From DUPQ01 sp964563155 (GTDB lineage: Bacteria; Bacillota; Clostridia; DUPQ01), in the NCBI GenBank assembly GCA_964563155.1, contig CAZLVL010000024.1, forward strand, positions 1 through 23,495: a stretch of DNA of 23,495 bases, written 5' to 3'. The notes beneath the pieces were generated by a model. The model did not search any database and was not told the origin of the DNA. It saw only the letters and a list, made by a program, of their open reading frames with translations. A program made the translations under genes and the position numbers. This document shows, in pieces, positions 7,974 through 16,136 of the stretch (position 1 is the stretch's first letter; the number at the start of each line of letters is the position of its first letter).

Positions 7974-8684
7974 ATGGAAGAACTAGATATTAAGCAGATT
8001 TTTACATATTTTAGAAGACATCTGTGGCTCATTATATGTATTTTCTTATTGGCAGCAAGTTTATCAGCAACCCTAACCTATTTTCTAATTACACCAAAAT
8101 ATGAAGCATCCGCTACTCTTTATGTTTTTAATGATTCGAATAAGAGTGGTACTTCTATTTCTACAAGTGATATTACAACTGCCCAAAAATTAATTGCAAC
8201 CTATTCTGTAATAATGCAAAGTGATGGGGTAATAGGTAAGGTTATTGAAAAAGCAGATGCTCCTTATTCAATATCTCAGGTTAGAAAAATGTTTCAGGGT
8301 AAATCTGTTGACAACACAGAGGTTATGAAAATAACCATTATTAACGAAGATCCTGTTATGGCTATGAATTTAGCAAATGCCTTTGCAGAGGTTGGGCCAA
8401 GTGAAATTCTTAGGGTTATGAAGGCCGGCGCTGTAGAGATTTTAGACTATGCAACAGTACCACCAAAACCATCTTCACCCAGCATTACAAAAAATACAGC
8501 AATAGGAGCCCTATTAGGTCTAATGTTAGCCTTTGCTTTTGTAATTTTATATGAAATGTTTAATACCAAGGTGAGAAACGATGAAAATCTTTTAAGGGCA
8601 GTAAAAGCCCCTATAATTGGTTATATCCCTGATTTTAGACTTCATCAAGCAAATAATGGAAATAAAGAGGTGAAATATGGTTGA
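7974..8684 (+). CDS. Wzz/YveK-type chain-length determinant, BY-kinase membrane adaptor
   Basis: This 236-aa protein has the Wzz layout: a short cytoplasmic N-terminus, TM1 (about 17-39), an extracytoplasmic domain, a proline-rich approach to the membrane (VPPKPSSPS) and TM2 (about 174-196), then a 40-residue cytoplasmic tail. Small Gram-positive Wzz homologues such as CapA/YveK set polysaccharide chain length and activate the tyrosine kinase encoded next door. Here the kinase gene begins 8 bases before this one stops, so the two are translationally coupled, as is typical for a split transmembrane-activator and kinase pair. Confidence 0.88.
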   Translation: MEELDIKQIFTYFRRHLWLIICIFLLAASLSATLTYFLITPKYEASATLYVFNDSNKSGTSISTSDITTAQKLIATYSVIMQSDGVIGKVIEKADAPYSISQVRKMFQGKSVDNTEVMKITIINEDPVMAMNLANAFAEVGPSEILRVMKAGAVEILDYATVPPKPSSPSITKNTAIGALLGLMLAFAFVILYEMFNTKVRNDENLLRAVKAPIIGYIPDFRLHQANNGNKEVKYG

Positions 8685-9396
8685 TTTAAAAAACAGAGAG
8701 CATATTTTATACAGCGATAGCTCTTTTGTGGTAACAGAGGCCATAAAGGCAGTAAGAACCAACCTTATCTTTACCGTAGCAAAGGAAGAAAAACCCATAA
8801 TATCCATAACCAGTGCCTTTATGGGTGAGGGTAAATCTACAGTTTGTGCAAATGTAGCATTGGCTTTTGCAGAATCAGGCTTTAAAACCCTGATTATAGA
8901 TGCTGATATGAGAAAGCCAACAATAAATAAATTTTTCAAAATCAGATCCTCTCCAGGACTTAGTGATTTGTTAGGTGGAATAACTAAAGAAAGTACAATT
9001 TTAAACACCAGCTATAAGAATCTTTATATTCTACCTAGCGGAACCATTCCTCCAAATCCTTCTGAACTTTTAACATCAGAAAGAATGTCACTTTTATTAG
9101 GTGAACTAAGAGAGAAATTCGATTATATCTTTATTGATACACCTCCTGTTTTAATAGTAACCGATGCTATTACCTTGGCAAACAAGGTAACGGGAACGGT
9201 AATTGCAGTAAAACAAAATTATTCTAGGACCAATGATGTAAAAGAGGCTGTTGACCTATTTAGAAACATTGATTTGGAAATTTTGGGATTTGTATTTAAT
9301 AACTATAATATGGAAACCAAGAGTAGAAGGGGGCGTTACGGCAGTTATGGCCACGCATATGAATACACCTCAGAAACAAAAAAGAGAGATACTTGA
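8677..9396 (+). CDS. BY-type protein tyrosine kinase (CapB/CpsD/YwqD-like)
   Basis: This 239-aa cytoplasmic P-loop kinase has Walker A SAFMGEGKST at 46-55 (K53), Walker A' IIDADMRK at 73-80 and Walker B IFIDTPP at 151-157. Its C-terminus carries a tyrosine cluster (Y210, Y221, Y224, Y228, Y230). This is the bacterial tyrosine kinase signature: trans-autophosphorylation of the tail controls assembly and export of capsule or exopolysaccharide. Length and domain order match the Gram-positive split form, which depends on a CapA-like partner, here encoded just upstream. The last 50 bases, which encode most of the Tyr cluster, overlap the start of the phosphatase gene in another frame. Confidence 0.92.
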   Translation: MVDLKNREHILYSDSSFVVTEAIKAVRTNLIFTVAKEEKPIISITSAFMGEGKSTVCANVALAFAESGFKTLIIDADMRKPTINKFFKIRSSPGLSDLLGGITKESTILNTSYKNLYILPSGTIPPNPSELLTSERMSLLLGELREKFDYIFIDTPPVLIVTDAITLANKVTGTVIAVKQNYSRTNDVKEAVDLFRNIDLEILGFVFNNYNMETKSRRGRYGSYGHAYEYTSETKKRDT

Positions 9397-10066
9397 TTTA
9401 CATTCCCACGTTTTACCAGGTGTAGACCATGGTTCTTTAAATATACAAGATACTAAAAAACTCTTATCTCAAGCTTCTAAAGCAGGAATAACTCATATTC
9501 TTGCTACTTCTCATTTTTATCCCTCTAAGCATTCAGTGGGAACCTTTTGCAAAAAAAGAGATGCTGTATTTGAAGAAGCTCAAAGTATGGCAAAAGAAGA
9601 AGGGATAACTCTTTTTAAGGGGGCAGAAATACAACTTAACCCTGGATTAAGCACAAGAAGGAATCTTAAAGCCCTAACTTTAAATAATACAAATTTCTTA
9701 CTTATAGAAATGCCTTTTTTTACATGGAACAATCTTTTATTCAATGAAATAAATTTGCTTTTATCTAAAGGCTACAAGTTAATAATTGCCCATATAGAAA
9801 GATATCCTAAAAAACAAATTGACCAACTTATGAAGTTTGATGTTTATGGGCAAATAAATGCCTATTCCTTATTCACTCCAATTTTCTCAGCTAGAGCAAA
9901 ATATTCTATAAAAAAAGGTTATGTTAACTTTATAGGTAGTGATGCCCATATCTATAATTATAAAATTGCTTATAGCGGGTTTGAAAAAGCAAGAAAAAAA
10001 CTTAAGCGAATTTATCCTCAACTAATGGATAATGCCTTTAGCCTTATTTCTAATTCAGAGGAATAA
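9347..10066 (+). CDS. PHP-type tyrosine phosphatase (CpsB/YwqE-like)
   Basis: This 239-aa metal-dependent phosphatase of the PHP superfamily should dephosphorylate the neighbouring kinase. Metal-site motifs run D17-L-H19-S-H21 with LPGVDHG, ILATSHF with H56, GAEI with E94, IIAHIERYP with H149, and IGSDAH with D199 and H201. This is the CpsB/YwqE order, at a length slightly below the usual ~250. The frame stays open back to 9251, but the conserved domain begins at DLHSH and GGGGG at 9329-9333 lies upstream of ATG 9347, so that start is chosen; ATG 9359 is the alternative. Both ATGs lie inside Tyr codons of the kinase tail. The 3' end overlaps the convergent lipoprotein gene by 17 bases. Confidence 0.88.
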   Translation: MATHMNTPQKQKREILDLHSHVLPGVDHGSLNIQDTKKLLSQASKAGITHILATSHFYPSKHSVGTFCKKRDAVFEEAQSMAKEEGITLFKGAEIQLNPGLSTRRNLKALTLNNTNFLLIEMPFFTWNNLLFNEINLLLSKGYKLIIAHIERYPKKQIDQLMKFDVYGQINAYSLFTPIFSARAKYSIKKGYVNFIGSDAHIYNYKIAYSGFEKARKKLKRIYPQLMDNAFSLISNSEE

Positions 10067-11216
10067 GTTTACCACCACCTGGTAAGTCAATATAGTTATC
10101 TTCTAACCAAAAGTTCTTAGTGCATTCACAATCATAATAAATATTGAAACCATTAGATTTTATTGAAGAAAGATTTTCCTCAACCATTACCAAGCTTTTA
10201 ATATAGCTATCTGCTGTTAAAGACCAGGTAGATCCATTTTCTATTTGTACACTTGTATTAATTTCTTGATTTTTTGAATTTATTGAACCCTTGAAATCTG
10301 AACTATCTTTAATTATAAGGGTCATGCTAGAAAACTCATCAAGGTTTATATCTCCTTTAGCAGTAGTTTTTGAAAAGGTTAATATACCTTGAGAATTTTT
10401 TAGAAAAACAATATCATTCTTTTCTTTTACTATTTTGCTATCAATAATTTTTATCTTAAACTCTGCATCCACCACATTTACAGGTGCACATTTTTCAGCT
10501 TCTATTTTAATCTTATCTAAATCTAAATTTATTGGGCTTGAACTTTCAGAATTTTTTCTTGTCAACTGAATTCCATATTGGGTAAAAAGTCTACTGTTGT
10601 ATATAAGGGCGGAGGCTCCTTCGAAAAATCTGAGAGCTCCAGCATTTACTTCTGAGTCAAACAAACTAACTGTTGCATTTGATTCAATGGCTGCATCTTG
10701 TGCATTAATGCTCACATTGTTTAATAGAGCAGATGCATCTTCTGTTATTAAAAGTCCTTTACCCTTAGGTTCAAGATTAGAAAAAGAAGTTCCTGAAGAG
10801 GTTAAAATTGCTTTTTGGGACAATACCGCAACATATTCACCATAAGAAGAAAGATCACTTGATATTAAACTTACCTCTGTTTCTTTACCTTTAGCCTCTA
10901 AAGCCATTCCTTTTGATAAGACTTGGCAATTGATCATTTGCAATTTTGTATTATCTTCTAAGTTAAGAGCACTTTGTTTTTCTTGTTTGTATACACTACT
11001 TTTACTGATTTCCAAAAAAGCACTTTGAGATAAGCTTATTCCACCATACTCTTTCTTTTTTAAAGTGACTTTTTCTCCAACTTGCTCATAATCTTTTAGT
11101 GAATATGTCTTGTTAACATCAAAATCAAAGTCTTCTGTACAAGCTACAAGTTGTACAAGAAAAAGTAAGAGTACTAAAACAAGTATAGATTTTTTTATTT
11201 TTGCTCCTTTTTTCAT
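10050..11216 (-). CDS. Surface lipoprotein with beta-helix-like repeats
   Basis: This 388-aa protein has a lipoprotein signal peptide: a basic start, a hydrophobic stretch and the lipobox L-V-A-C26, so it should be lipid-anchored outside the membrane. The next ~250 residues form degenerate rungs of about 20-25 residues in which a hydrophobic strand, an x-A-x-L/V strand and a turn with N, D, S or G alternate (ITEDASALLNNVSI, IESNATVSLFDSEV, FEGASALIYNSRL). This suggests a right-handed parallel beta-helix. The end, STWSLTADSYIKSL then NGFNIYYD, resembles the repeat ending of carbohydrate-binding beta-helix proteins of the Cthe_2159 type. It sits among polysaccharide genes and may bind or modify the glycan; no catalytic motif was recognised. 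A plausible promoter places transcription start almost at the ATG. Confidence 0.7.
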   Translation of the reverse strand: MKKGAKIKKSILVLVLLLFLVQLVACTEDFDFDVNKTYSLKDYEQVGEKVTLKKKEYGGISLSQSAFLEISKSSVYKQEKQSALNLEDNTKLQMINCQVLSKGMALEAKGKETEVSLISSDLSSYGEYVAVLSQKAILTSSGTSFSNLEPKGKGLLITEDASALLNNVSINAQDAAIESNATVSLFDSEVNAGALRFFEGASALIYNSRLFTQYGIQLTRKNSESSSPINLDLDKIKIEAEKCAPVNVVDAEFKIKIIDSKIVKEKNDIVFLKNSQGILTFSKTTAKGDINLDEFSSMTLIIKDSSDFKGSINSKNQEINTSVQIENGSTWSLTADSYIKSLVMVEENLSSIKSNGFNIYYDCECTKNFWLEDNYIDLPGGGKLIPLN

Positions 11217-11225
11217 ACAGGTTTA

Positions 11226-11254
11226 ATTTTAATCTCTACACATTCATAATTCAA
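11226..11254 (-). promoter_or_regulatory. Possible promoter of the lipoprotein gene, giving a near-leaderless mRNA
   Basis: On the minus strand, TTGAAT (11254-11249), a 17-bp spacer and TAAAAT (11231-11226). Only 9 bases separate the -10 box from the ATG at 11216, so the message would have almost no leader. This fits the lack of a clear ribosome binding site. In DNA this AT-rich, chance matches are common. Confidence 0.35.
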
Positions 11255-11275
11255 GGTTTCTACCCTTTTATTTAC

Positions 11276-11304
11276 TTGCTTTTAAAGCTTTTTTTTCTTA
11301 TACT
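11276..11304 (+). promoter_or_regulatory. Promoter of the WecG/TagA-type glycosyltransferase gene
   Basis: TTGCTT (11276-11281), a 17-bp spacer and TATACT (11299-11304) lie just upstream of the ATG at 11322, with AAGG at 11310-11313 as a short ribosome binding site. The predicted leader is only about 10 bases. The gene therefore seems to be transcribed alone, ending at the terminator at 12037-12061. Confidence 0.5.
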
Positions 11305-11321
11305 GATTTAAGGTTAAGAAA

Positions 11322-12050
11322 ATGGATATATTAGGAATAAGAATAGATAATTTAAATATGAATGAGGCTTTAGACAAGGCTTTGTTAGCTATAGAAAACA
11401 AGGATTCTTTTAAGTATCTCTTTACACCTAATGCTGAAATTTGTATGAGCGCCCTAAAAAATTCTCAACTTATGGAAGCCCTAAATTCTTCTTTTTTAAA
11501 TATTCCAGATGGCGAAGGAGTGGTATTAGCTTCTAAAATCTTGAAGACTCCTCTTAAAGAAAAAGTGGCTGGTTGTGAGCTGGTTCAAAACATTTTAAAT
11601 TCACAAAAAACTTTTAGTTTATATCTTCTTGGTGCAAGTCAAGAATCTGTGGAAAAAGCTGTTGAAGAAATTCAAATAAAATATCCACAAGTTAAAATAT
11701 GTGGCTATAGGAATGGCTTTTTTTCTTCTAGTGATTATGAAGATATTTTTGCAGACCTTAATTTAAAAAATCCAGATTTGATAATTATAGGTCTAGGCGC
11801 TCCAAAACAAGAACTCTTTATTTATGAAAATAGAGATATGTTTCCCAAAAGTTTAGCAATTGGAGCTGGGGGTACTATAGATATAATTTCTGGTTACGCC
11901 AAAAGAGCACCAGAGTTTTTTTGTAAGTATAAATTGGAATGGTTCTATAGGTTGTTAAGACAACCTAAGCGGTTTATTAGGATGCTAAACATCCCAGTCT
12001 TTTTACTGAAAGCTTTTTTTAATTCTTTTAATATAAAAAGAAAGACGTAA
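11322..12050 (+). CDS. WecG/TagA/CpsF family glycosyltransferase
   Basis: This 242-aa glycosyltransferase (GT26) has the family blocks in order: FTPNAE (34-39), IPDGEGVVLA (61-70) with the presumed catalytic D63, KVAGCEL (81-87), GLGAPKQE (157-164), GAGGTIDIISG (181-191), RAPEFF (195-200) and LEWFYRLLRQPKR (205-217). Family members transfer N-acetylmannosamine or a related sugar onto an undecaprenyl-diphosphate-linked sugar early in teichoic acid or capsule synthesis. The cluster's Lys81 falls where many relatives have Arg. The C-terminal basic, hydrophobic segment probably holds it at the membrane. It should work with the polysaccharide genes to its left. No priming transferase or flippase is in the window, so the exact acceptor is unknown. 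Confidence 0.9.
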   Translation: MDILGIRIDNLNMNEALDKALLAIENKDSFKYLFTPNAEICMSALKNSQLMEALNSSFLNIPDGEGVVLASKILKTPLKEKVAGCELVQNILNSQKTFSLYLLGASQESVEKAVEEIQIKYPQVKICGYRNGFFSSSDYEDIFADLNLKNPDLIIIGLGAPKQELFIYENRDMFPKSLAIGAGGTIDIISGYAKRAPEFFCKYKLEWFYRLLRQPKRFIRMLNIPVFLLKAFFNSFNIKRKT

Positions 12051-12061
12051 TGTCTTTCTTT
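12037..12061. terminator. Bidirectional terminator between the glycosyltransferase gene and rsmG
   Basis: A perfect 10-bp stem (AAAGAAAGAC at 12037-12046 with GTCTTTCTTT at 12052-12061) has a 5-base loop. The glycosyltransferase stop codon (12048-12050) lies in the loop. On the minus strand the stem is followed by a T-rich tract, so it can also end the rsmG transcript about 115 bases after its stop. The 125 bases between the two genes hold nothing else I recognise. Confidence 0.75.
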
Positions 12062-12175
12062 AAATTCTCTGAGAAGAGTGCTTTATGAAAAATTCTGTCT
12101 TCATTATATTTTCTATTTATGAATATTTTGTGACCAATAAATTAAACAATTATGAACAAACAACTTTTTTTATGT

Positions 12176-12874
12176 CTATAGGGGCTTTTTTTTAGGTATT
12201 CCATCAGCTCTTGGATATTTTTCCGAAGTTATTTTTGTTTTTCTAAAATAAATATTACATCTTTGAATGTCAGTGTTTGGCAATATCAAGCTTTCTATTT
12301 CATCAATCTCAAAAGATAATTCCTTCATAGCTTTTCTTGCACCTTCTATCTCTTGTTCATCTGTTTTCATAGCAATAAAGATTGAACCAACCTTCAAAAA
12401 AGAAGCACTATATTCTAAAAGAATGTTCAAAGGGGCAACAGCTCTTGCTGTTACTACTTCAAATTTTTCCCTGTATTTCAGATCTCTTCCAGCTATCTCA
12501 GCTCTAGTGTTTAGGGTATAGGTGTTTTTTAATTCTAGCTCTTCTATAGCCATATCCATGAAGCTTACTTTTTTCTTGTTTGATTCTAAAAGATAAAGGG
12601 CATTTTCATAACCTGCAATTTTTAAAGGCAAGCCCGGAAAGCCAGCTCCACTTCCTATGTCTAAAAGAGATTTTTTATCCTTTATTCTGTTAAAGAGCAT
12701 AAGGCTGTCTATGAAGTGCTTTGTATACACTTCTTCTTTTTCTTTAATAGCTGTTAAGTTAAATTTTTTATTCCATTCTATTAGAAGCTCATAAAGTTTT
12801 TCAAAATCTTTTTCTATCTTTTGTGAATATTCTATATCAAAGATTTTAAAGACTTCTTTTAGTTTTTCATTCAT
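12176..12874 (-). CDS. rsmG: 16S rRNA (guanine527-N7)-methyltransferase RsmG
   Basis: This 232-aa SAM-dependent methyltransferase modifies G527 of 16S rRNA with N7-methyl. Markers are the N-terminal helices with LIEWNKKFNLTAI, the SAM-binding LLDIGSGAGFPGLPLKI and the ARAVAPLNILLEYS motif. Length is normal for the family. Its ATG overlaps the mnmG stop as ATGA, so translation is coupled. It is the last gene of the rpmH-to-rsmG run and is followed by the terminator at 12037-12061. Loss of RsmG gives low-level streptomycin resistance in other bacteria. Confidence 0.96.
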   Translation of the reverse strand: MNEKLKEVFKIFDIEYSQKIEKDFEKLYELLIEWNKKFNLTAIKEKEEVYTKHFIDSLMLFNRIKDKKSLLDIGSGAGFPGLPLKIAGYENALYLLESNKKKVSFMDMAIEELELKNTYTLNTRAEIAGRDLKYREKFEVVTARAVAPLNILLEYSASFLKVGSIFIAMKTDEQEIEGARKAMKELSFEIDEIESLILPNTDIQRCNIYFRKTKITSEKYPRADGIPKKKPL

Positions 12875-14751
12875 TGGGATTGCCCCTTGTTTTGTCTTTT
12901 TTGCTGTTCTAAATATACATATAGTACTTGTATGTCAGCAGGTGAAACTCCTGAAATTCTGCCTGCCATGCCCAGTGTAAGAGGTTTTATAGTGTCTAGC
13001 TTTTGCTTAGCTTCATTTCTTAGGCCTTTTATCTTTTTATAATCAAAATCTTTAGACAATTTGATTTTTTCGTTTCTTTTAAACTGCTCAGCCTGCTTTA
13101 ATTGCTTTTCAATATAGCCTTCATATTTAATAATTATCTCAACTTGTTCTTTTTCTTCTTTTGACAAATTGTTTTTTATCTTTTCATCTACCTCAGCCAA
13201 GTCAGCATAAGTAACTTTTTCTCTTTTTAAAAGAGCTGCTAATTTTATACCTGATACCAAAGTAGAAAGTCCTCTTTTTTCTAAAAAGGGATTTACGACT
13301 TTTGGTGACATATTAGTATTTTTAAGTCTTTCCACCTCTAGGTCAATATTTTCTACTTTCTTTAAAAATCTTTTATACCGCTCTTTACTTATTAGACCTA
13401 CTTGAAAACCTTTTTCTGTTAAGCGCTGGTCTGCATTGTCTTGTCTTAAAAGAAGTCTATACTCTGCTCTGCTGGTCATCATTCTGTAGGGTTCATTGGT
13501 TCCTTTAGTAACTAAATCATCTATTAAAACTCCAATATATGCTTGGCTTCTATCTAAAATTAAGGGTTCAAGTCCTTTTATCTTCAAAGTAGCATTGATT
13601 CCAGCCATAAGTCCTTGAGCTGCAGCTTCTTCATAGCCGCTACTACCATTACTTTGACCAGCTGAATACAAACCTTCAAAGGCTTTGAACTCTAGGGTTG
13701 GAATAAGTTGTAAAGGATCAAAACAATCATACTCAATAGCATAAGCACTTCTCATAAACACTACATTTTCTAGGCCTAGAACAGACTTATACATTGCATC
13801 TTGAACATCCTCAGGCAAGGAGGTGGATAAACCTTGTACATACATTTCTTCTGTATTTAAGCCCATAGGTTCAATAAATATTTGATGCCTTTCTTTATCT
13901 GCAAACTTTACAATCTTGTCTTCAATGGAAGGGCAGTATCTAACACCAGTTCCACTAATCTGTCCACTGTATAAGGGGGATCTGTGTAAATTCTCTTCAA
14001 TAATCTTATGAGTACTTGCATTGGTGTAGGTTAGATAGCAAGGTACTTGGTCTATTTCTATTTTTTCAGTTTCAAAAGAGAAGGGTACAATTTCTGGATC
14101 TCCCTCTTGTATTTCCATCTTGGTAAAATCTACACTCTTTTTATAGATTCTTGCTGGAGTTCCTGTTTTAAATCTTCTTAGGGATAAACCTTTTTTTTCT
14201 AGGTTTTCAGTAAGCTGTATTGAAGGAAATAATCCATCTGGTCCCCCATCATAGGATAGGTCGCCTATTATAATTTTTGCATTTAAAAAGGTTCCAGTAG
14301 CAACAATTACTGCTTTTGAGTAAAAACTAGCTTTTGTATTTGTAATAACTCCAAGGACCTTGGAATCCTCTACTAATATATCCACAACCTCGTATTGTCT
14401 GATATAGAGATTATCCTCTTTTTCTAAGGTCTCTTTCATTCTTTTTATATATGCACTTCTATCAATTTGGGCCCTTAAAGAGTAGACTGCTGGTCCAGAA
14501 GACCTATTTAACATTTTACTTTGTATGAGGGTAGCGTCGGTACACTTTCCCATTTCACCCCCCAGGGCATCTATTTCTCTTACAAGGTGGCCTTTTGCTG
14601 TTCCACCAATACTAGGATTGCAGGGGAAATTTGCCACACTATCTAAATTTAAGGTAAACAGTGCTGTTTTCATTCCCATTCTGGCAGAGGCTAAAGCTGC
14701 CTCACAGCCAGCATGACCTGCTCCTACTACAATTACATCAAAATTATTCAT
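12871..14751 (-). CDS. mnmG: tRNA uridine-5-carboxymethylaminomethyl modification enzyme MnmG (GidA)
   Basis: This 626-aa FAD enzyme works in a complex with MnmE to install the (carboxymethyl)aminomethyl group at U34 of tRNAs reading NNA/NNG codons. The N-terminal FAD site VIVVGAGHAGCEAALASARMG, the NFPCNPSIGGTAKGHL block, the SNGSSGYEEAAAQGLMAG segment and the C-terminal GRISGVSPADIQVL domain, which contacts MnmE, are all present at full length. It starts 3 bases after mnmE stops and overlaps rsmG, the normal Firmicutes gene order. Confidence 0.97.
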   Translation of the reverse strand: MNNFDVIVVGAGHAGCEAALASARMGMKTALFTLNLDSVANFPCNPSIGGTAKGHLVREIDALGGEMGKCTDATLIQSKMLNRSSGPAVYSLRAQIDRSAYIKRMKETLEKEDNLYIRQYEVVDILVEDSKVLGVITNTKASFYSKAVIVATGTFLNAKIIIGDLSYDGGPDGLFPSIQLTENLEKKGLSLRRFKTGTPARIYKKSVDFTKMEIQEGDPEIVPFSFETEKIEIDQVPCYLTYTNASTHKIIEENLHRSPLYSGQISGTGVRYCPSIEDKIVKFADKERHQIFIEPMGLNTEEMYVQGLSTSLPEDVQDAMYKSVLGLENVVFMRSAYAIEYDCFDPLQLIPTLEFKAFEGLYSAGQSNGSSGYEEAAAQGLMAGINATLKIKGLEPLILDRSQAYIGVLIDDLVTKGTNEPYRMMTSRAEYRLLLRQDNADQRLTEKGFQVGLISKERYKRFLKKVENIDLEVERLKNTNMSPKVVNPFLEKRGLSTLVSGIKLAALLKREKVTYADLAEVDEKIKNNLSKEEKEQVEIIIKYEGYIEKQLKQAEQFKRNEKIKLSKDFDYKKIKGLRNEAKQKLDTIKPLTLGMAGRISGVSPADIQVLYVYLEQQKRQNKGQSQ

Positions 14752-14754
14752 ATC

Positions 14755-16125
14755 TTATTTCCCTAAACAAAAGTTTTGGAATATTCCGTCTATTATATCT
14801 GTGCTTGCTGTTTCTCCTGTAACCTTTCCTAGTTCTTCCGCTGCTAAGGTTAAGTCTACACTGAGCATATCTAAAAAATCTCCCTCATCAAGACTATCCA
14901 GATAGTTTATTGCTTCTACAACATGATATTTATGTCTTGAATTTGTTATTACAGAAGTATTTTGCCTTATATTATCAATATCAATCATTTCTAAAACTTT
15001 ATCGAATATTTGATCAATTCCTTCTTTTTTATCCAAAGAGCAAGAAATTATTCTATCTCCCAAATACTCAGCCAGCTCATTTTCTTTTTCTTTAATATAG
15101 CTTTCTTTATCTTTTGAGTCTAGTAAATCTGTTTTGTTTAGAACCCCAATTACTTTACTTTTATCTTTTATATATTTGAATAAATCTTTATTAAAGGGCT
15201 GATTAATGTCTGCAATATAGATTATGGCATCTGCTTCTTCAATAGCTTCTATTGATTTTTCAATGCCTATCTTTTCTATTAGGTCATCGGTTCTTCTAAT
15301 ACCTGCAGTATCCTTTAAGTTTACACATAAACCCTTTATATCTATCTTTACTTCCACAACATCTCTAGTTGTTCCAGCGATATCTGTAACAATTACTCGG
15401 TTATGGCCACAAGCTAGGTTTATGAAGGTGGATTTTCCCACATTTACATCACCAGTAACCGCCACATTTAAGCCTTCTCTTATTATTCTTTTATTGTCAA
15501 AGTTATCAATTAGCTCTTCTAGTTTTTCTTTAATTTCTCCTGCTCTTTTTTTACTCTCATTTACAGTGGCCTTTTCAATGTCATACTCTGGGTAATCCAT
15601 GGTCACCATAATATGTGACAAAAGGTCAATTAGCTCTTTTCTTATTTCTTTAATTTTCCTACTTTTTTCTCCTTTTAATTGAGAAAAGGCATCTTTATAT
15701 GAAATCTCAGCCTCAGCATTTATAAGGTCAATAACCGCCTCTGCTTCCATAAGATCCATTTGGCCATTTATAAAAGCTCTTTTGGTAAATTCTCCTGGCA
15801 AGGCTGGAATTGCTCCATTTTGGAAGGTTAGGTCTAAAATCTTTGATGTTATATACATTCCCCCATGGCAATGTATTTCTACAACATCTTCTTTTGTATA
15901 GGAATTAGGAGCCTGCATTTTCAAAAGAAGGACCCTATCAAGAATCTGGTCCTCTTTATCAACAACTGCTCCATATGTAACGGTATGGCTTTTTATTTGG
16001 GAAAAAGGTGTTTTAGATTTAAACATCCCCTCTGCAACAAAAAACGCTTGGCTTCCGCTAATTCTTATAACCGATATTCCACCGGTTCCAACCGGTGTAG
16101 AAATTGCAGATATGGTCTTTTCCAT
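14755..16125 (-). CDS. mnmE: tRNA modification GTPase MnmE (TrmE)
   Basis: This 456-aa GTPase is the partner of MnmG. It has an N-terminal tetrahydrofolate-binding domain (1-118, starting TISAISTPVGTGGISVIRISG), a helical domain and an inserted G domain with G1 GDVNVGKST (225-233), G2 GTTRD (251-255), G3 DTAG (272-275) and G4 NKTD (330-333). It ends with the catalytic C-terminal FCLGK (452-456), whose cysteine is invariant in the family. It lies 11 bases after jag and 3 bases before mnmG, so all three are probably on one message. Confidence 0.97.
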   Translation of the reverse strand: MEKTISAISTPVGTGGISVIRISGSQAFFVAEGMFKSKTPFSQIKSHTVTYGAVVDKEDQILDRVLLLKMQAPNSYTKEDVVEIHCHGGMYITSKILDLTFQNGAIPALPGEFTKRAFINGQMDLMEAEAVIDLINAEAEISYKDAFSQLKGEKSRKIKEIRKELIDLLSHIMVTMDYPEYDIEKATVNESKKRAGEIKEKLEELIDNFDNKRIIREGLNVAVTGDVNVGKSTFINLACGHNRVIVTDIAGTTRDVVEVKIDIKGLCVNLKDTAGIRRTDDLIEKIGIEKSIEAIEEADAIIYIADINQPFNKDLFKYIKDKSKVIGVLNKTDLLDSKDKESYIKEKENELAEYLGDRIISCSLDKKEGIDQIFDKVLEMIDIDNIRQNTSVITNSRHKYHVVEAINYLDSLDEGDFLDMLSVDLTLAAEELGKVTGETASTDIIDGIFQNFCLGK

Positions 16126-16136
16126 TACTCTTGTTT

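Noticed and set aside
9251..9346. Extended N-terminus for the tyrosine phosphatase
   Set aside because: The frame is open but runs over the kinase gene, has no family similarity and no ribosome binding site; start taken at 9347.
10069..10085. Hairpin TTACCA/TGGTAA as a terminator at the convergent junction
   Set aside because: Only 6 bp, no T-run on either side, and it lies inside the lipoprotein coding region.
4206..12061. Polysaccharide block as a recently transferred island
   Set aside because: Base composition looks like the rest of the window, and no integrase, insertion sequence, direct repeats or tRNA attachment site border it.
15224..15595. 123-codon plus-strand open frame opposite mnmE
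   Set aside because: Lies wholly within the well-supported mnmE gene, has no ribosome binding site or family features; a shadow frame.
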